DNA from: a virus
DNA: 33,398 bases
Strand: one strand, 5' to 3'
Virus record (IMG/VR): IMGVR_UViG_3300017726_000034
Coordinates: 1 to 33,398 of that record
Shown here in pieces: positions 19,536 through 29,920 of the stretch. Position 1 is the stretch's first letter. Every line of letters starts with the position of its first letter. Below the pieces are notes generated by a model that was not told the origin of the DNA, did not search any database, and worked only from the letters and a program-made list of their open reading frames with translations. Made by a program: the position numbers and the translations under genes.

Positions 19536-22500
19536 TCAGTCCAAGTTGTCATAACGCGGTTGTATGTCCACAAGTTTGTTCATCGCGTTCTTGATGCCTA
19601 TGGCATTTTGCAGCGGTATGATTGAGTTCAGCGCACGCTGCTGCCCCTGTGACCATTGGTAGTCTGGGTTGATGATTGCCCTACTGGCACCAGACGCAAC
19701 AGTGTGTGCCTTTTGGGCCAGGTCAATCATTGGTACACCTGTCAGAAAGTTTGTCGCCAAACCAGATGACCGGCCATACGCAAAGATGGGGTCTTCTGTG
19801 TAAAAGGCTGCGCCGGTGTCTACCATTGCTGGAAGCAAAGCGGCCCAAGAACTGCGCTGGAACGCAGACAGCCCAATGTTTTTCATGCTCAAACGCTCGT
19901 CCAAAAACTCCCGCTTATCTTCACGGAACTGTGCGTTAAGTGATGTCTGTCCAATGTATGATGCGCCGGCAAAAAACACAGATGTCATCATGGCCGCATA
20001 CCCACGCACATCGTTAGCCTTCAAGCTATGCAAAGTTTGTTTGGCATGTGACACCAGCATAAATGTACGGAACTGCGTAAGCATTTTTCCCATAGTGGTG
20101 GTCATGTACCTGTTGAGGTTGCCGAGATCGTTTTGCTGGATGCTGCGTCTTGTCCAACGCGACACAGCTACAATAAAAGCATCCCTAGCTTCCTCATCAG
20201 TCCACTGCCCCATGTTGATCGCTTTGACCTTGCGATTGCGGAACATGGACGATGGCACCGTGACAGCATGTTCTTTAATCTGATCAAAGATCTTTTTAGC
20301 CATAGCCTCATCAACGCCCATGCCTGTCATGCGGCGCTGCAAAGCCTTGCTAAAACCACCTTTGAAAGACGCATCGACTATGGTCTGCACAGCCATCCGT
20401 CCTGCTGCACGCTCCAGTGCAAGCGTTACTGGTGCCATACCAGAAATATCGGCAACGATACGCTTGATAGGCTGTATGCCAAATGATGCTTTGTCGATGA
20501 AGTCGCCACGACCCATGACAAACATGTCTTGCGCATCGTACCGATTCATCGCTTGGTGAATTAGACGATCAGCACCGATGCCGGCAAACGCCTCAAGATC
20601 TCTAGCCACTGCATCTTCAAGCTCACCGCTTTTGGCACGCTTCACCATAGATCGAAACTCAGGCACAACCTGCATCAAGCCACGCACACCACCAATCGAC
20701 AGTGCGTTACCAAGCTCGGCAACCTGTGCAAAACCAACCTGGTTCATCAATCTGATAAAGTTGTAGTCTTGGAACAGACGCGCCAACCGTGCTGACGTTG
20801 CACCAGGATCTGTAACTAACGGCGATGATCTGCCGAGGATCATATTGTAAAGAACGTCTATGTTCTCTAGGTTGCCTTTGATTTTGTCTCCCGCGTCAGC
20901 ACCATATCTTGTGTCAGCCTCGTCTTTGATGGCCTTAACTAGTGCGTTGTAGTCGGCTTCTGATCTGATGCCCTTTTGCGCCAACGCGATGCGGCCTTCC
21001 ATTTGCGTGAGATATGAACTGAACACCTGTTCAGCGTCACGATCCATAAGGTCTTTGACGCGCAAGATGTTGCCATTATCCAAAGGTATTTCAGCGTTAA
21101 TATCTACTTTCAGTCTTTGTTTGGCGCGTGACGGCAACCCTGTGCGCGGCCTTTCAAACAACGACACCAACCTGTCAGCGGCGTCCGCATCAAGTATGTC
21201 TTCTTCAATAAGAATGTCGCGCAAGGTGTCTTTCTGATCAGCAGTGAACACCCTAGCCAACCCAGAGTCTAACCCTGCTTGTGCGTTACGCAGCTTCTTG
21301 ACCATTCTTGTAGCGATTTCGCCAGCTAGGTCTTCATCCAAACCCTCTGTGCCTCTAACAAGAGATGTTTTGAGCAAATCTACGACTTTATCTTCACCAT
21401 TTTCGACCATAACCCGCACTTTGTACGGACTCCAAAGGTGGGTAAAGTACGTTAGGTCTTCTGGAATATCATCGAAACCTTTGACGCCAGCCGCCTTGGC
21501 TCTGCGCAAGACATCACGGAACAATTCTGCTTGCCGTGTTGCTGCCCTAACCACCTGTGGGTGGTGCTGCAAGCCTGGGTTTTCGATAGCGTCAGCAACA
21601 AGCTCACCAAACTGTGCGCGGGTACTGCCAAACTGTCTTCTCAGATAACCAATACCCTCTGACTCTGCCCATTCGTTGAACGCAGGGCGATACACTTGGT
21701 AATATTTTGCATATCCAGCCTTCATCGCGTTTGTTTTGAGGATGTCTGCCGTAGACTGCATAAGCTCACCCTGCTGGTTGAAGCCAACAGCATCTTCAGC
21801 AAGCAGATGTCCTGCCTGACGCATTGAGTTTAGTTCATCAGCTTTTAGCTGACCTGAGATGTCAAATCGCAGCGGGATACGCCCACCAGCCATTGTTGCC
21901 ATAGAAGCAAAAGCCGGTTCACCGATTTCATTTAAGAAGTCATCTGTGCGCGTGGAAAGGTCTGGGATCTGCACCGAGATCGACATAGGGTTTTGCATCG
22001 CGCCAACGCCAGTGTCGAATGTGTCGAAAGCAGCCCTTGGGATCGCAGTCTGTTGTTCTGCTATACGACGCTGCACCACAGCACCAATATCAGCAACCTG
22101 TGCCTGTCTGGCTGACGCATCCACTACCGATAACGCAGCGTTAAACTCTTTCTGACTTTTGCCAAGTGCCGCACCTATGCCGCCACCCAGCACCAAACCA
22201 CCAGCCATGCCATAAAGTATGTCATATGGGTCTTTAACGGCGTTCTGAGACACCAGATACGCCTCTATGGCACCTGTGCTCACTGCACCACCAAAGGCAC
22301 CACGAAACGCCCTAGAAAGCCGCGTAGCCTTGTTGCCCCAGATAAGAGGTGCCGCCACACCTTCTGTCAAAACCGTTACGCCAATAGCTGCTGGATCAAG
22401 CATCGTTGCTACAACACGCAGCCCAACACCCGACCAGCCGTATTGCTGCAAAATCTCTTCGTTCTCCATAGAGATCATTACTTGTTCGCGAAGAGCTTCT

Positions 22501-23729
22501 GCGTGCGCAAGGCTAGTGGCCTCAAACAAAAAGTCCCGATACTCTTCGGGAATGTCTTTGACCAGCTTGTCGTAAGCGTCTTTCTCTAACTTAAAGTCTG
22601 GGTCAGGCGTAAATTCTTCGGCGTTTCTGTACACCCAAGACATGATGTTTTCTTCTGCAAACGCAGCCTTAGCAGCATCTCCAAAAGTCACATCTTCTCT
22701 AGCTTGTTTTTCTGCACGCTGTCGCAAAATGCGGGTCTCAGCCGTTTCTGGCTGTATCGGTGCGCGTGCCAACGGCGCTGCCTGTGGCTCTGCAACTTGT
22801 GGCTGCACAGCTTCTGGCGGCTGTATATCTAGGCTCGGCTCGTCTGTTTCTGGCCCACGCGCGGTTACCACAATGCCAGAGTCATCCTGCACAACATTGC
22901 CAGCCACTGCTGGCTTTTGCCTGTCTTCTATAAGGTTGCGATCTAAGCCAGACTCATCAAACTGCAACTCAGATTGCTGCGCCTCTTGTATCATGCTTGC
23001 TTGCAAAGCAATGTCAGACACAGGGCTGTCTTGTACTACAGCCGGCTGCTGCCGCTCTTCTAAAATCGCAAGATCTGTATCGTCTTCTTGAGCCGCGTCA
23101 GTCAGACGTTGCACACGCGCTGCACGTGCATCAGGTTCTGGCGGCACTACACTCGGCGTGTTTTCTGACGGTTGCGGTGAACCAGGAAACTCTTGTCCAG
23201 TGGGCAGATCATCTCTGCTTCTAAACTGAGCCGCTGCTGCTTCTTCTACACTAAACTCAGATGATGCTGCCGGTTGTTCCAGACTCACTTGCTGCATCGC
23301 GTCAGCAAGACGAGTTTCTTTTGGCATACTGACGGCAGACAGCTTTTGTGCCGTTTGCAACAGGTTAGGCTTGAGATACTGGCTGGCTACAGATTTCTTA
23401 TTCTCAAAGCTGACAAACGCCGACACAAGATCCGGCAGATCAGCCTCAGTGACTACATCCTTGCCCATCTTGCCTTTGACAAAACTAGCATATCTAGTAG
23501 TCGGGTTGTTGTCTGTAGGTGGAGCGTATTTATTGACGATCTGGTCAATGTCACCGTTGAACTGTGTAATCTTTGACCGCAGATCAATGAACAAAGCCCT
23601 CAAGCCCATTTCTGGGCTATCAAACACAACATACTTAGAGCCATCAGACGCGGTGTAAAACTCGCCAGTTTCTCCAGCATAATCCTGACCAGGCCGAATG
23701 TTTCCAGGATTGTTGTAAATCAGGCTCAT
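19536..23729 (-). CDS. Large internal virion protein (T7 gp16-like) with N-terminal hydrolase-like domain
   Basis: A 1397-residue ejection protein. Residues 1-115 (NNPGNIRPGQDYAGETGEF..., EMGLRALFIDLRSKITQFNG, KYAPPTDNNPTTRYASFVKG) form a domain found at the front of phage virion proteins that may degrade peptidoglycan. It replaces the lytic transglycosylase seen in T7 gp16. A Pro/Gln/Glu-rich linker (about 150-330) follows, then a long helical body with short hydrophobic stretches (for example PYDILYGMAGGLVLGGGIGA). By analogy it enters the cell envelope with the other internal proteins to make a DNA channel. It overlaps the next upstream gene by one base. Confidence 0.88.
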   Translation of the reverse strand: MSLIYNNPGNIRPGQDYAGETGEFYTASDGSKYVVFDSPEMGLRALFIDLRSKITQFNGDIDQIVNKYAPPTDNNPTTRYASFVKGKMGKDVVTEADLPDLVSAFVSFENKKSVASQYLKPNLLQTAQKLSAVSMPKETRLADAMQQVSLEQPAASSEFSVEEAAAAQFRSRDDLPTGQEFPGSPQPSENTPSVVPPEPDARAARVQRLTDAAQEDDTDLAILEERQQPAVVQDSPVSDIALQASMIQEAQQSELQFDESGLDRNLIEDRQKPAVAGNVVQDDSGIVVTARGPETDEPSLDIQPPEAVQPQVAEPQAAPLARAPIQPETAETRILRQRAEKQAREDVTFGDAAKAAFAEENIMSWVYRNAEEFTPDPDFKLEKDAYDKLVKDIPEEYRDFLFEATSLAHAEALREQVMISMENEEILQQYGWSGVGLRVVATMLDPAAIGVTVLTEGVAAPLIWGNKATRLSRAFRGAFGGAVSTGAIEAYLVSQNAVKDPYDILYGMAGGLVLGGGIGAALGKSQKEFNAALSVVDASARQAQVADIGAVVQRRIAEQQTAIPRAAFDTFDTGVGAMQNPMSISVQIPDLSTRTDDFLNEIGEPAFASMATMAGGRIPLRFDISGQLKADELNSMRQAGHLLAEDAVGFNQQGELMQSTADILKTNAMKAGYAKYYQVYRPAFNEWAESEGIGYLRRQFGSTRAQFGELVADAIENPGLQHHPQVVRAATRQAELFRDVLRRAKAAGVKGFDDIPEDLTYFTHLWSPYKVRVMVENGEDKVVDLLKTSLVRGTEGLDEDLAGEIATRMVKKLRNAQAGLDSGLARVFTADQKDTLRDILIEEDILDADAADRLVSLFERPRTGLPSRAKQRLKVDINAEIPLDNGNILRVKDLMDRDAEQVFSSYLTQMEGRIALAQKGIRSEADYNALVKAIKDEADTRYGADAGDKIKGNLENIDVLYNMILGRSSPLVTDPGATSARLARLFQDYNFIRLMNQVGFAQVAELGNALSIGGVRGLMQVVPEFRSMVKRAKSGELEDAVARDLEAFAGIGADRLIHQAMNRYDAQDMFVMGRGDFIDKASFGIQPIKRIVADISGMAPVTLALERAAGRMAVQTIVDASFKGGFSKALQRRMTGMGVDEAMAKKIFDQIKEHAVTVPSSMFRNRKVKAINMGQWTDEEARDAFIVAVSRWTRRSIQQNDLGNLNRYMTTTMGKMLTQFRTFMLVSHAKQTLHSLKANDVRGYAAMMTSVFFAGASYIGQTSLNAQFREDKREFLDERLSMKNIGLSAFQRSSWAALLPAMVDTGAAFYTEDPIFAYGRSSGLATNFLTGVPMIDLAQKAHTVASGASRAIINPDYQWSQGQQRALNSIIPLQNAIGIKNAMNKLVDIQPRYDNLD

Positions 23730-26626
23730 TATGGCACCTGTGCTGAGATTGTCGGCATAGGCGCTGCTTCTCCTGTTATTTCAAGAAGCTCACGAATAAT
23801 CCGCTCACCTTTGGAGTCTTCTGTTTGCTCTGCAATCACAGCTTCAGCAGCCGCTACATCTGACGGCATGATAGTTACGACATCACCAAACATGTATGGC
23901 TTTGCAAGGGACATCTGTTGCTCAGTAATTACACCAACGGCTATGTTCGCAGCAGTGTCCTTAACTTGTTGATTGACCTCATTCAGACGCGCCTTATCTG
24001 CGAGACCTTGATCAACGCTTGCCAGCTTTTCAAGCTCTCTGGTCGTCCAAGTAATCATGCCGACTACATCTGTTGTCGTCACTGTGCGTTTGTCATCAAT
24101 CGCAAACTGATCTCCGTCTTGTGTCATCATAACTGCCGGCACATTTACGCCGCTCAATGACATCAACGCCCAAACCCCAGAACCTGGGCTTGGCACCTCC
24201 ACCAAAGACAGATCATCAGCCTCTAAGTCATCATCTGAAATAATTGGCACACCAATCTTTTGTTTGTCACGGAACCGCAAAGCCTGTTCGACAGCAAGGT
24301 TGGCAAGCTGATTAATATTAGCGGGGGTGTTTGCTTGTTTGCGTGTTAGGATGCCGCGCACAAACACATGTGTTTCAGCTATGTCTTTTTTGGCAAGCTC
24401 AATAGCGTTTTCTACGTTGACGTTCAGTTTCACATAGTCCTTGACCCTTTGCTCCAGCAAAGTCTGGATTCCGGGGCCGTTTTGCACCTCTGTGGGGCCG
24501 TCAACAAACAGAGAGCCGATAAAGCCAGGTGACGCACTGTCCATGACATCTGCGGCGGCTTGCTCAATCTTTTTGTTCGTAACGCCAGAGATATCGACGC
24601 CGTTGAAGGCCGCTCTCGACACATTTACAATCGCACTATCAAACGTTTCAAACCCAAGCCTTGCATTGATGGCCTCAAAAAACGTGCGATCTTCCTTTGT
24701 TGTGTGGTTTTGCAACACGGCGGGATATCGCTTCATTGCGTTGAAGAAGTTTAGACCGCGCTGAACAGTCTCAAAGTCTGTTGTTCCAGCCTCTAGCACG
24801 CCACTGCGGCCCAAAGAACTAGCCTGACCCAAGCGGTTTTTATAGACCTCGTAGACTACGTTGTTTTTCTCAAGCATGGAGAACTTCATGCTCATTGAGT
24901 TTTGACCTGAGTCAACGGCTTCCTGATCAATCAAAGATATAGTTGCCGCAACCATTTTATTAGCGTCACTAGGCGTAAACATGTCTGCACGGAAGGTGCC
25001 GCTCTGAAGCTGCTTCACGCCTACACTAAACTTTGCGGTTTCGTTGATCTTCTTGTTAATCTCGTACCTAGCTCTTGAAATGGCGTTGAGCGTAGTGCTT
25101 GTGTTCGATGCAAGGCTTGAGTCTACGTTGTTTTGCAGACTGCCACGACCATCTAGATCCTGTGTCAGCAATGATTCAGCAGTATCCAGACGGCGCAACA
25201 TTTCTGGCACGTTGCTCAGGTCACCCTCTGTCAGTTTTCTACTCACACCATCAACAGATATGCTCGCAGAATTATATACAAGCGAGTCAACTTGCTCTGG
25301 CTTTAGCGATTTGTTGGCTAGTATTTCTGGGCGGTAAAAGCCTTGGAAGGTGCTAAACGCATCTTCCATAGTCATGTCGGCAGAAAGCACATCATTCATG
25401 CCTGAGACTACTCCGCGAGATGTAAGATCCTGCAATTGAGCCGCAGCCGTGCCAAGAACACTAGCGATTTCAACCTTTTTGCCGTTTGGCAGTTGAGAGA
25501 TATCAAACTCTACTACTTCGCCGTTTGTGCGTGTAATCGCAAAGTTTTTACCATCTGCTGCGTCTCGCGATGCTTGCTCTAAAGATGTGCGAGTTGTGTC
25601 GTCTGCAATCTCTGATATTCTGCCGGCCAAGGTATCAGTCAACTCACCAATTGCGGCGTTCTCAAATTTGAGACTAAGGCCAGCCATTGACAGTCTGGCA
25701 CTTTCTCCAAGATTAGTAGGGTCAATCGTTACATCCTCACCACCGATTTTTAGAGTAATTTCGGTGCCTGTAAGATATGCAGATGCTATGTCATCAAGCT
25801 GTTGAGGAGTTGCGATTTCAGCAATCCCCGCAAGATCCCCCTTGGCAGCATCTAAATTCTGAGCTTTGATGACATTCTTTTGCCCTGCAACATTGCCTAA
25901 CAAAGCTTGGAATGTTTTTGTTGGCAGGGTTTTGTCTGTCTTTAAGTCCTCTTGAATCGCGTCCAGATCACCTGTGGTAGTGGCTGCTTGAATTTTGTTG
26001 AAGTAATTACGAGAAGTCACAGCCAACTGCATACTGGTCTGCGTGTAATTAATCTTCAGACCATTAGCGATACCCTTGTTAATCTCTTCAACATTTTGTG
26101 TGAGAAGCTCTTGGTATCTTGGATCGGTAGGAGCCAAGGTGCCCATTTCAGCAATGTTGGCAGCAAGAAAATCGTTAGTTGCGTCAGACGATCTTGCCTG
26201 TCCACGGTTGAATGTATTTTGCTTGCCGGCAGCTAATTTGCCAGCCATCAAACGACTAGCCCTAGATGCGACATCAGCTTTTTGCTGTGTCGTTAGATTT
26301 GGTAAAGCATTGATTTTATTTAGTTGATCGTTTTGAAACTTGGTAAAGTTGTCGGTAAACACAGCCGTTTCTGTGTCTTGATTGTTTAGCAGAAAGTCGT
26401 CTGCCTCACCTTGGATGCGCGTAGCTTCTTCGTTAGCAACACGATCTGTTTCGCGCTTTTTTTCAGCCATCCCAAATTGGAACGCAATTTGACCGGCTTG
26501 ATCTGCAAACTGCGCTTGCGCACGACTTGCTGCCGTAAAAGTAGCCTGACTTGCGCGTGGCCCAGATTGACCTACGGCAAGCTCTACTGTCGGGCCTAGT
26601 CCTTTGTTGTACAGCGGGATGCGCAT
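23729..26626 (-). CDS. Internal virion protein (T7 gp15-like)
   Basis: A 965-residue, largely helical protein starting MRIPLYNKGLGPTVELAVGQ and GPRASQATFTAASRAQAQFA. Size, helical content and position between gp14-like and gp16-like genes match the T7 core protein gp15, which forms part of the ejection channel in the periplasm. No enzymatic motif seen. Assignment rests on position and general features rather than a diagnostic motif. Confidence 0.82.
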   Translation of the reverse strand: MRIPLYNKGLGPTVELAVGQSGPRASQATFTAASRAQAQFADQAGQIAFQFGMAEKKRETDRVANEEATRIQGEADDFLLNNQDTETAVFTDNFTKFQNDQLNKINALPNLTTQQKADVASRASRLMAGKLAAGKQNTFNRGQARSSDATNDFLAANIAEMGTLAPTDPRYQELLTQNVEEINKGIANGLKINYTQTSMQLAVTSRNYFNKIQAATTTGDLDAIQEDLKTDKTLPTKTFQALLGNVAGQKNVIKAQNLDAAKGDLAGIAEIATPQQLDDIASAYLTGTEITLKIGGEDVTIDPTNLGESARLSMAGLSLKFENAAIGELTDTLAGRISEIADDTTRTSLEQASRDAADGKNFAITRTNGEVVEFDISQLPNGKKVEIASVLGTAAAQLQDLTSRGVVSGMNDVLSADMTMEDAFSTFQGFYRPEILANKSLKPEQVDSLVYNSASISVDGVSRKLTEGDLSNVPEMLRRLDTAESLLTQDLDGRGSLQNNVDSSLASNTSTTLNAISRARYEINKKINETAKFSVGVKQLQSGTFRADMFTPSDANKMVAATISLIDQEAVDSGQNSMSMKFSMLEKNNVVYEVYKNRLGQASSLGRSGVLEAGTTDFETVQRGLNFFNAMKRYPAVLQNHTTKEDRTFFEAINARLGFETFDSAIVNVSRAAFNGVDISGVTNKKIEQAAADVMDSASPGFIGSLFVDGPTEVQNGPGIQTLLEQRVKDYVKLNVNVENAIELAKKDIAETHVFVRGILTRKQANTPANINQLANLAVEQALRFRDKQKIGVPIISDDDLEADDLSLVEVPSPGSGVWALMSLSGVNVPAVMMTQDGDQFAIDDKRTVTTTDVVGMITWTTRELEKLASVDQGLADKARLNEVNQQVKDTAANIAVGVITEQQMSLAKPYMFGDVVTIMPSDVAAAEAVIAEQTEDSKGERIIRELLEITGEAAPMPTISAQVP

Positions 26627-26637
26627 ATTAAATCCTA

Positions 26638-27093
26638 TTAAGCCATAAGTTGTGCAGAGCGAGATCCAGAGGTAAGCAAGGAACTATATGCTTGAGTTTG
26701 GAACGCCGCTGCCTGTGCAGCGCCACCAGCACGCGCTAACGCAGCTTCTGATGCCTTGTTCAAAGCATCAAAATCCGATGCGTACTGTATGTTTAGCGCA
26801 TCCATCTCAGTCTGAAAAAATGTATCAGCCAAGGCCAATAAAGGACTGCCGGTCATTTCTACACCGGATGCCGCCGTAGCTACTCTTTGCGCACCAGCTA
26901 AACGCTCAGAGTTTTTACGCATCACATTTTCTTGCTGCACTCTGCGGCGTTGCAGCATTACCAGTTCGTTTTCGGCAAGCTGTGCATTGTATTCGCCAGT
27001 TTGACGCGCAATACGAGCGGCTTGTTTATTGCCTTTGAACCCTACAATACCAGCTACTGCACTGGCACCTGCTGCGATTGCCATCGCATCCAT
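26638..27093 (-). CDS. Internal virion protein (T7 gp14-like)
   Basis: A 151-residue protein: MDAMAIAAGASAVAGIVGFK (hydrophobic, may insert in a membrane), then a long helix (ARIARQTGEYNAQLAENELV) with RRRVQQENVMRKNSERLAGA, and SGVEMTGSPLLALADTFFQT. This last block (SGV...GSP...L.DT....E.DAL.I.Y) is typical of gp14-like proteins in marine podoviruses. It would form an outer-membrane pore during DNA ejection. Confidence 0.86.
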   Translation of the reverse strand: MDAMAIAAGASAVAGIVGFKGNKQAARIARQTGEYNAQLAENELVMLQRRRVQQENVMRKNSERLAGAQRVATAASGVEMTGSPLLALADTFFQTEMDALNIQYASDFDALNKASEAALARAGGAAQAAAFQTQAYSSLLTSGSRSAQLMA

Positions 27094-27518
27094 TACATCA
27101 CCCTTGCATAACGATAATAATCTGAACCATCAGGCCCATATTTCCTCATTATACCCTCATTTTGAAAACCAAGCCATTCTGCGAACCTTTTAGCCTTTGC
27201 ATCCTTTACTGCGATGCTGGCCTGGATACGCTGATATTGATGCTCTTCCTGCATGTGATCGAATATATTGACCGTGTGCCGCGCTACAGTTCTGGGCCGC
27301 GCAAACGCTTCCTTGCCCAGAAGCAACCACGCTTCACCTACACCACTCCATATGTTGTGTACACCGCCTATGCCAAGCACAACATCTTCCTCAAAAAGTG
27401 TGTAGCCCCTAATATCTTTATGCTCAACTAATGCTTTGCGGCCATCCTCAGAAAGATCAAACATCAACTTAATGTGCTGAACATGCTCTTGTGCAAACGG
27501 CAAAAATCTAAGCATCAA
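27093..27518 (-). CDS. GNAT-fold T7 gp13-like protein
   Basis: A 141-residue protein with an acetyltransferase-like pattern: central strand (GYTLFEEDVVLGIGGVHNIW), then WLLLGKEAFARPRTVARHTV, helix and RIQASIAVKDAKAKRFAEWL GFQNEG split across the last motif. Lies exactly where T7 gene 13 is, next to gp14. In T7 gp13 is needed for internal-core assembly; whether it acetylates anything is unknown. It overlaps the tail tubular B gene by 11 bases. Confidence 0.85.
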   Translation of the reverse strand: MMLRFLPFAQEHVQHIKLMFDLSEDGRKALVEHKDIRGYTLFEEDVVLGIGGVHNIWSGVGEAWLLLGKEAFARPRTVARHTVNIFDHMQEEHQYQRIQASIAVKDAKAKRFAEWLGFQNEGIMRKYGPDGSDYYRYARVM

Positions 27519-29919
27519 ACGTGTTAGACCTTCTCATAATTGCAAGAATAGTCATGGGTAATGGTTGGGACTGCTGCACCACCACCCGCGCATCATTGTC
27601 GTAACCTGATGGGAACGAAATTTCTTTGTCGCCTGTAAACATAGGCACCGCTACATCCATTGCCATGCTGCTATCTCGAAACGGTATGCGGTCAAGATTG
27701 CTAGTATCGGGGCCGACCTCTGCACCTACACTGTTGAGAAAACGTGCCGTGACACCGTGGATACGCTTGATCTTGCCTTGCGATATCCCGTCATCTGCGC
27801 CGGCCTCTAGCCGCAGAGTCTCCACCAGCGAATTGTAAGTGTACCCAACAGACACTTTGGTCGAGCTACGATCTATAATGACCTTGCCACCAGATACGGT
27901 CTTGTCAGCGTGCGCAGAGCCATCAGCAAGGATCTGCACTGTCTCGCCTTCAAGGTGATTAAGACCGCTGATAGTGGTTGTTGCTGACCCGCTGTAGGTC
28001 AAGCCGCTGTCCAAAAAGAAAGCATCTGAGACATCAGTACCAAAACTGATTGGCTTGAGGAAACAAATGTGGCGCACCGTTGCGCTATTGATCGTTCTCT
28101 TTACAGACACATACACCTGATCTTCTGCACCGCTGGGGATAGCTGTGATGCTTTCTACCACCCCACTATCGCCTAATGGATGCTGGTGCCAGCCTACAGC
28201 GCCGTTGGCGCGGTCATAGGTCAGCCCTACAAGGGTGCCGTCGCTGTGGACAAACCAGAGGATAAGTTCTGGTTCTTGCTGCCACACCATGTCTGTGAGG
28301 CCACCACTAGCCACATGCTCTGCCAGAATCGTCAGATCAACGCCCAGCAAACCGTCTGTGTCTAAATCAAACGTGATCTCTTTGACCCGCTCCCCGCCCT
28401 TCTGGATAAGGATGGTACTGTTGCCGGCACGCAACGGACGGACATCAGATGAGCCAAAGGTAGTTTCTCGCAAAACATTGACGTTTGTGGGAGTGACAGG
28501 CTCTGCACCTGTGCCGCCTGACAGCGTAAACTCAGAGCTTGTAGTCAGAATCTGAAGGAACCGACCAGGCAGCAGGTGCTTGATTACGTTGACGCGATCT
28601 GACGCGATGGTGATGTTGATGGCATCGTCATCGTTTGTGCCTGGTGTTTGATTTTCAAAGTCAGCACTCTTTGAGCCAAAGATGGTCTGTGGTTGACCTG
28701 TAGTGCCGGCAAAGTACAACCGCTCTTCGTAGAACGCCACAGCCTTGGGAAACTTTTGATCTCCCCCAAAAGCCCCCAAAGACCAGCGAATGTTGGCATT
28801 GGTTGAACCCACAGCACTATCAGGCAAACGCGAGTTTCCAAATTGATCCTCATGCACATCTGCCGTAACGACAGTTGAGCTAGTGAAGCCTGTTATCTTT
28901 ACATGACCATGTGCGTCATGCAGGTATTCCCAATTAATAGTGCCATAGGTTTCTGTGCCTGTAAGATGCACAGGCGGTGTGTTGTTTGATGTCTGTGTGC
29001 TGCCGGTGACTTGCTTGTAAACATGCCCAGCGTTGCGTACCGTAGCGTTGTTTGCGTAGCTTGTGCTTGCCGCCCACGCATCATGTTCAATCTCAAGTAT
29101 TTCACGGAACCTGATCAATCGTCCGACATCGGCACTTTCAAACAATGCTGCGGACGCTGTAATTGTAATGCCAGTGCCAGTCGCCGCAGAGGCATATAGT
29201 GTGGTTGTCGTCTTGTTTTCGTCTAAATATGGGCCATCAATGAAGTCGATGTCAGTCAGTGTGAAGCTGGTTGATGTTGTGCGCGTTAGCTTGGCTGGCT
29301 CATGGTCTTTGTGAGCGAGAAACAACACATCCGCAGATTGCACATGATTTAGCTCAAAAATTTCTGTGACCGAATAGGTGGTGGTTACCTCGACAATCTT
29401 GCCTACAGCGCCACTACTTGTGTACGCATCAAACCCTGTGCCATTGATGCCCGACAGTTGGAAAGTGTTTGTTGTCTTGCCGGCCACCGTAAACTCACGG
29501 TTGTTTAGCTGCGTCATGCCAGCGACGTTGGTGATATACACACGATCACCATTGTTGAAGCCATGTGATGCAGCAGTAACGACTACAGGATTGGCTTGTG
29601 TGGCCGCTGTGATGGTCTTTGTGGATTCCGTTAAGATGCCGCCGTCTTTGAAGAACCGGATGTAGTTGGCACCAAACTCAAGCACATACGCTTGCTCGTC
29701 GCTAAACTCAAAGTTTACCAGCCTGACTTTGCCACCGTCCTTTGATGCACCCGCGTAATACGAACCAGGGCGGCGTGTAATGCCACCCTGCGGGAAACTC
29801 ACCATGTTGGTTAGTTCTTTTGCCGCCTCGTTGTATTTCTGTAGGTCTATACGGCCTTCAAGGCGAGGCGAAAACTCTCCGGCGCGGAAGTTAGTTATGA
29901 TAGTAGAAACACGCGCCAT
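27508..29919 (-). CDS. Tail tubular protein B (T7 gp12-like)
   Basis: An 803-residue nozzle protein. The N-terminus TNFRAGEFSPRLEGRIDLQK, then YNEAAKELTNMVSFPQGGIT and RRPGSYYAG is diagnostic for the gp12-like family of podoviruses. The middle carries FPKAVAFYEERLYFAGTTGQ, also conserved. A beta-rich hexamer is expected at the tail tip, where fibres attach and DNA exits. Located between tubular protein A and the gp13-like gene. Confidence 0.94.
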   Translation of the reverse strand: MARVSTIITNFRAGEFSPRLEGRIDLQKYNEAAKELTNMVSFPQGGITRRPGSYYAGASKDGGKVRLVNFEFSDEQAYVLEFGANYIRFFKDGGILTESTKTITAATQANPVVVTAASHGFNNGDRVYITNVAGMTQLNNREFTVAGKTTNTFQLSGINGTGFDAYTSSGAVGKIVEVTTTYSVTEIFELNHVQSADVLFLAHKDHEPAKLTRTTSTSFTLTDIDFIDGPYLDENKTTTTLYASAATGTGITITASAALFESADVGRLIRFREILEIEHDAWAASTSYANNATVRNAGHVYKQVTGSTQTSNNTPPVHLTGTETYGTINWEYLHDAHGHVKITGFTSSTVVTADVHEDQFGNSRLPDSAVGSTNANIRWSLGAFGGDQKFPKAVAFYEERLYFAGTTGQPQTIFGSKSADFENQTPGTNDDDAINITIASDRVNVIKHLLPGRFLQILTTSSEFTLSGGTGAEPVTPTNVNVLRETTFGSSDVRPLRAGNSTILIQKGGERVKEITFDLDTDGLLGVDLTILAEHVASGGLTDMVWQQEPELILWFVHSDGTLVGLTYDRANGAVGWHQHPLGDSGVVESITAIPSGAEDQVYVSVKRTINSATVRHICFLKPISFGTDVSDAFFLDSGLTYSGSATTTISGLNHLEGETVQILADGSAHADKTVSGGKVIIDRSSTKVSVGYTYNSLVETLRLEAGADDGISQGKIKRIHGVTARFLNSVGAEVGPDTSNLDRIPFRDSSMAMDVAVPMFTGDKEISFPSGYDNDARVVVQQSQPLPMTILAIMRRSNTFDA

Positions 29920-29920
29920 A

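Noticed and set aside
27606-27620. Plus-strand CTGATGG...CGAAA resembling a second hammerhead core
   Set aside because: The required A9 is G, stem II would be formed from one or two pairs, no stems I or III fit, and it lies antisense in the tail tubular B gene.
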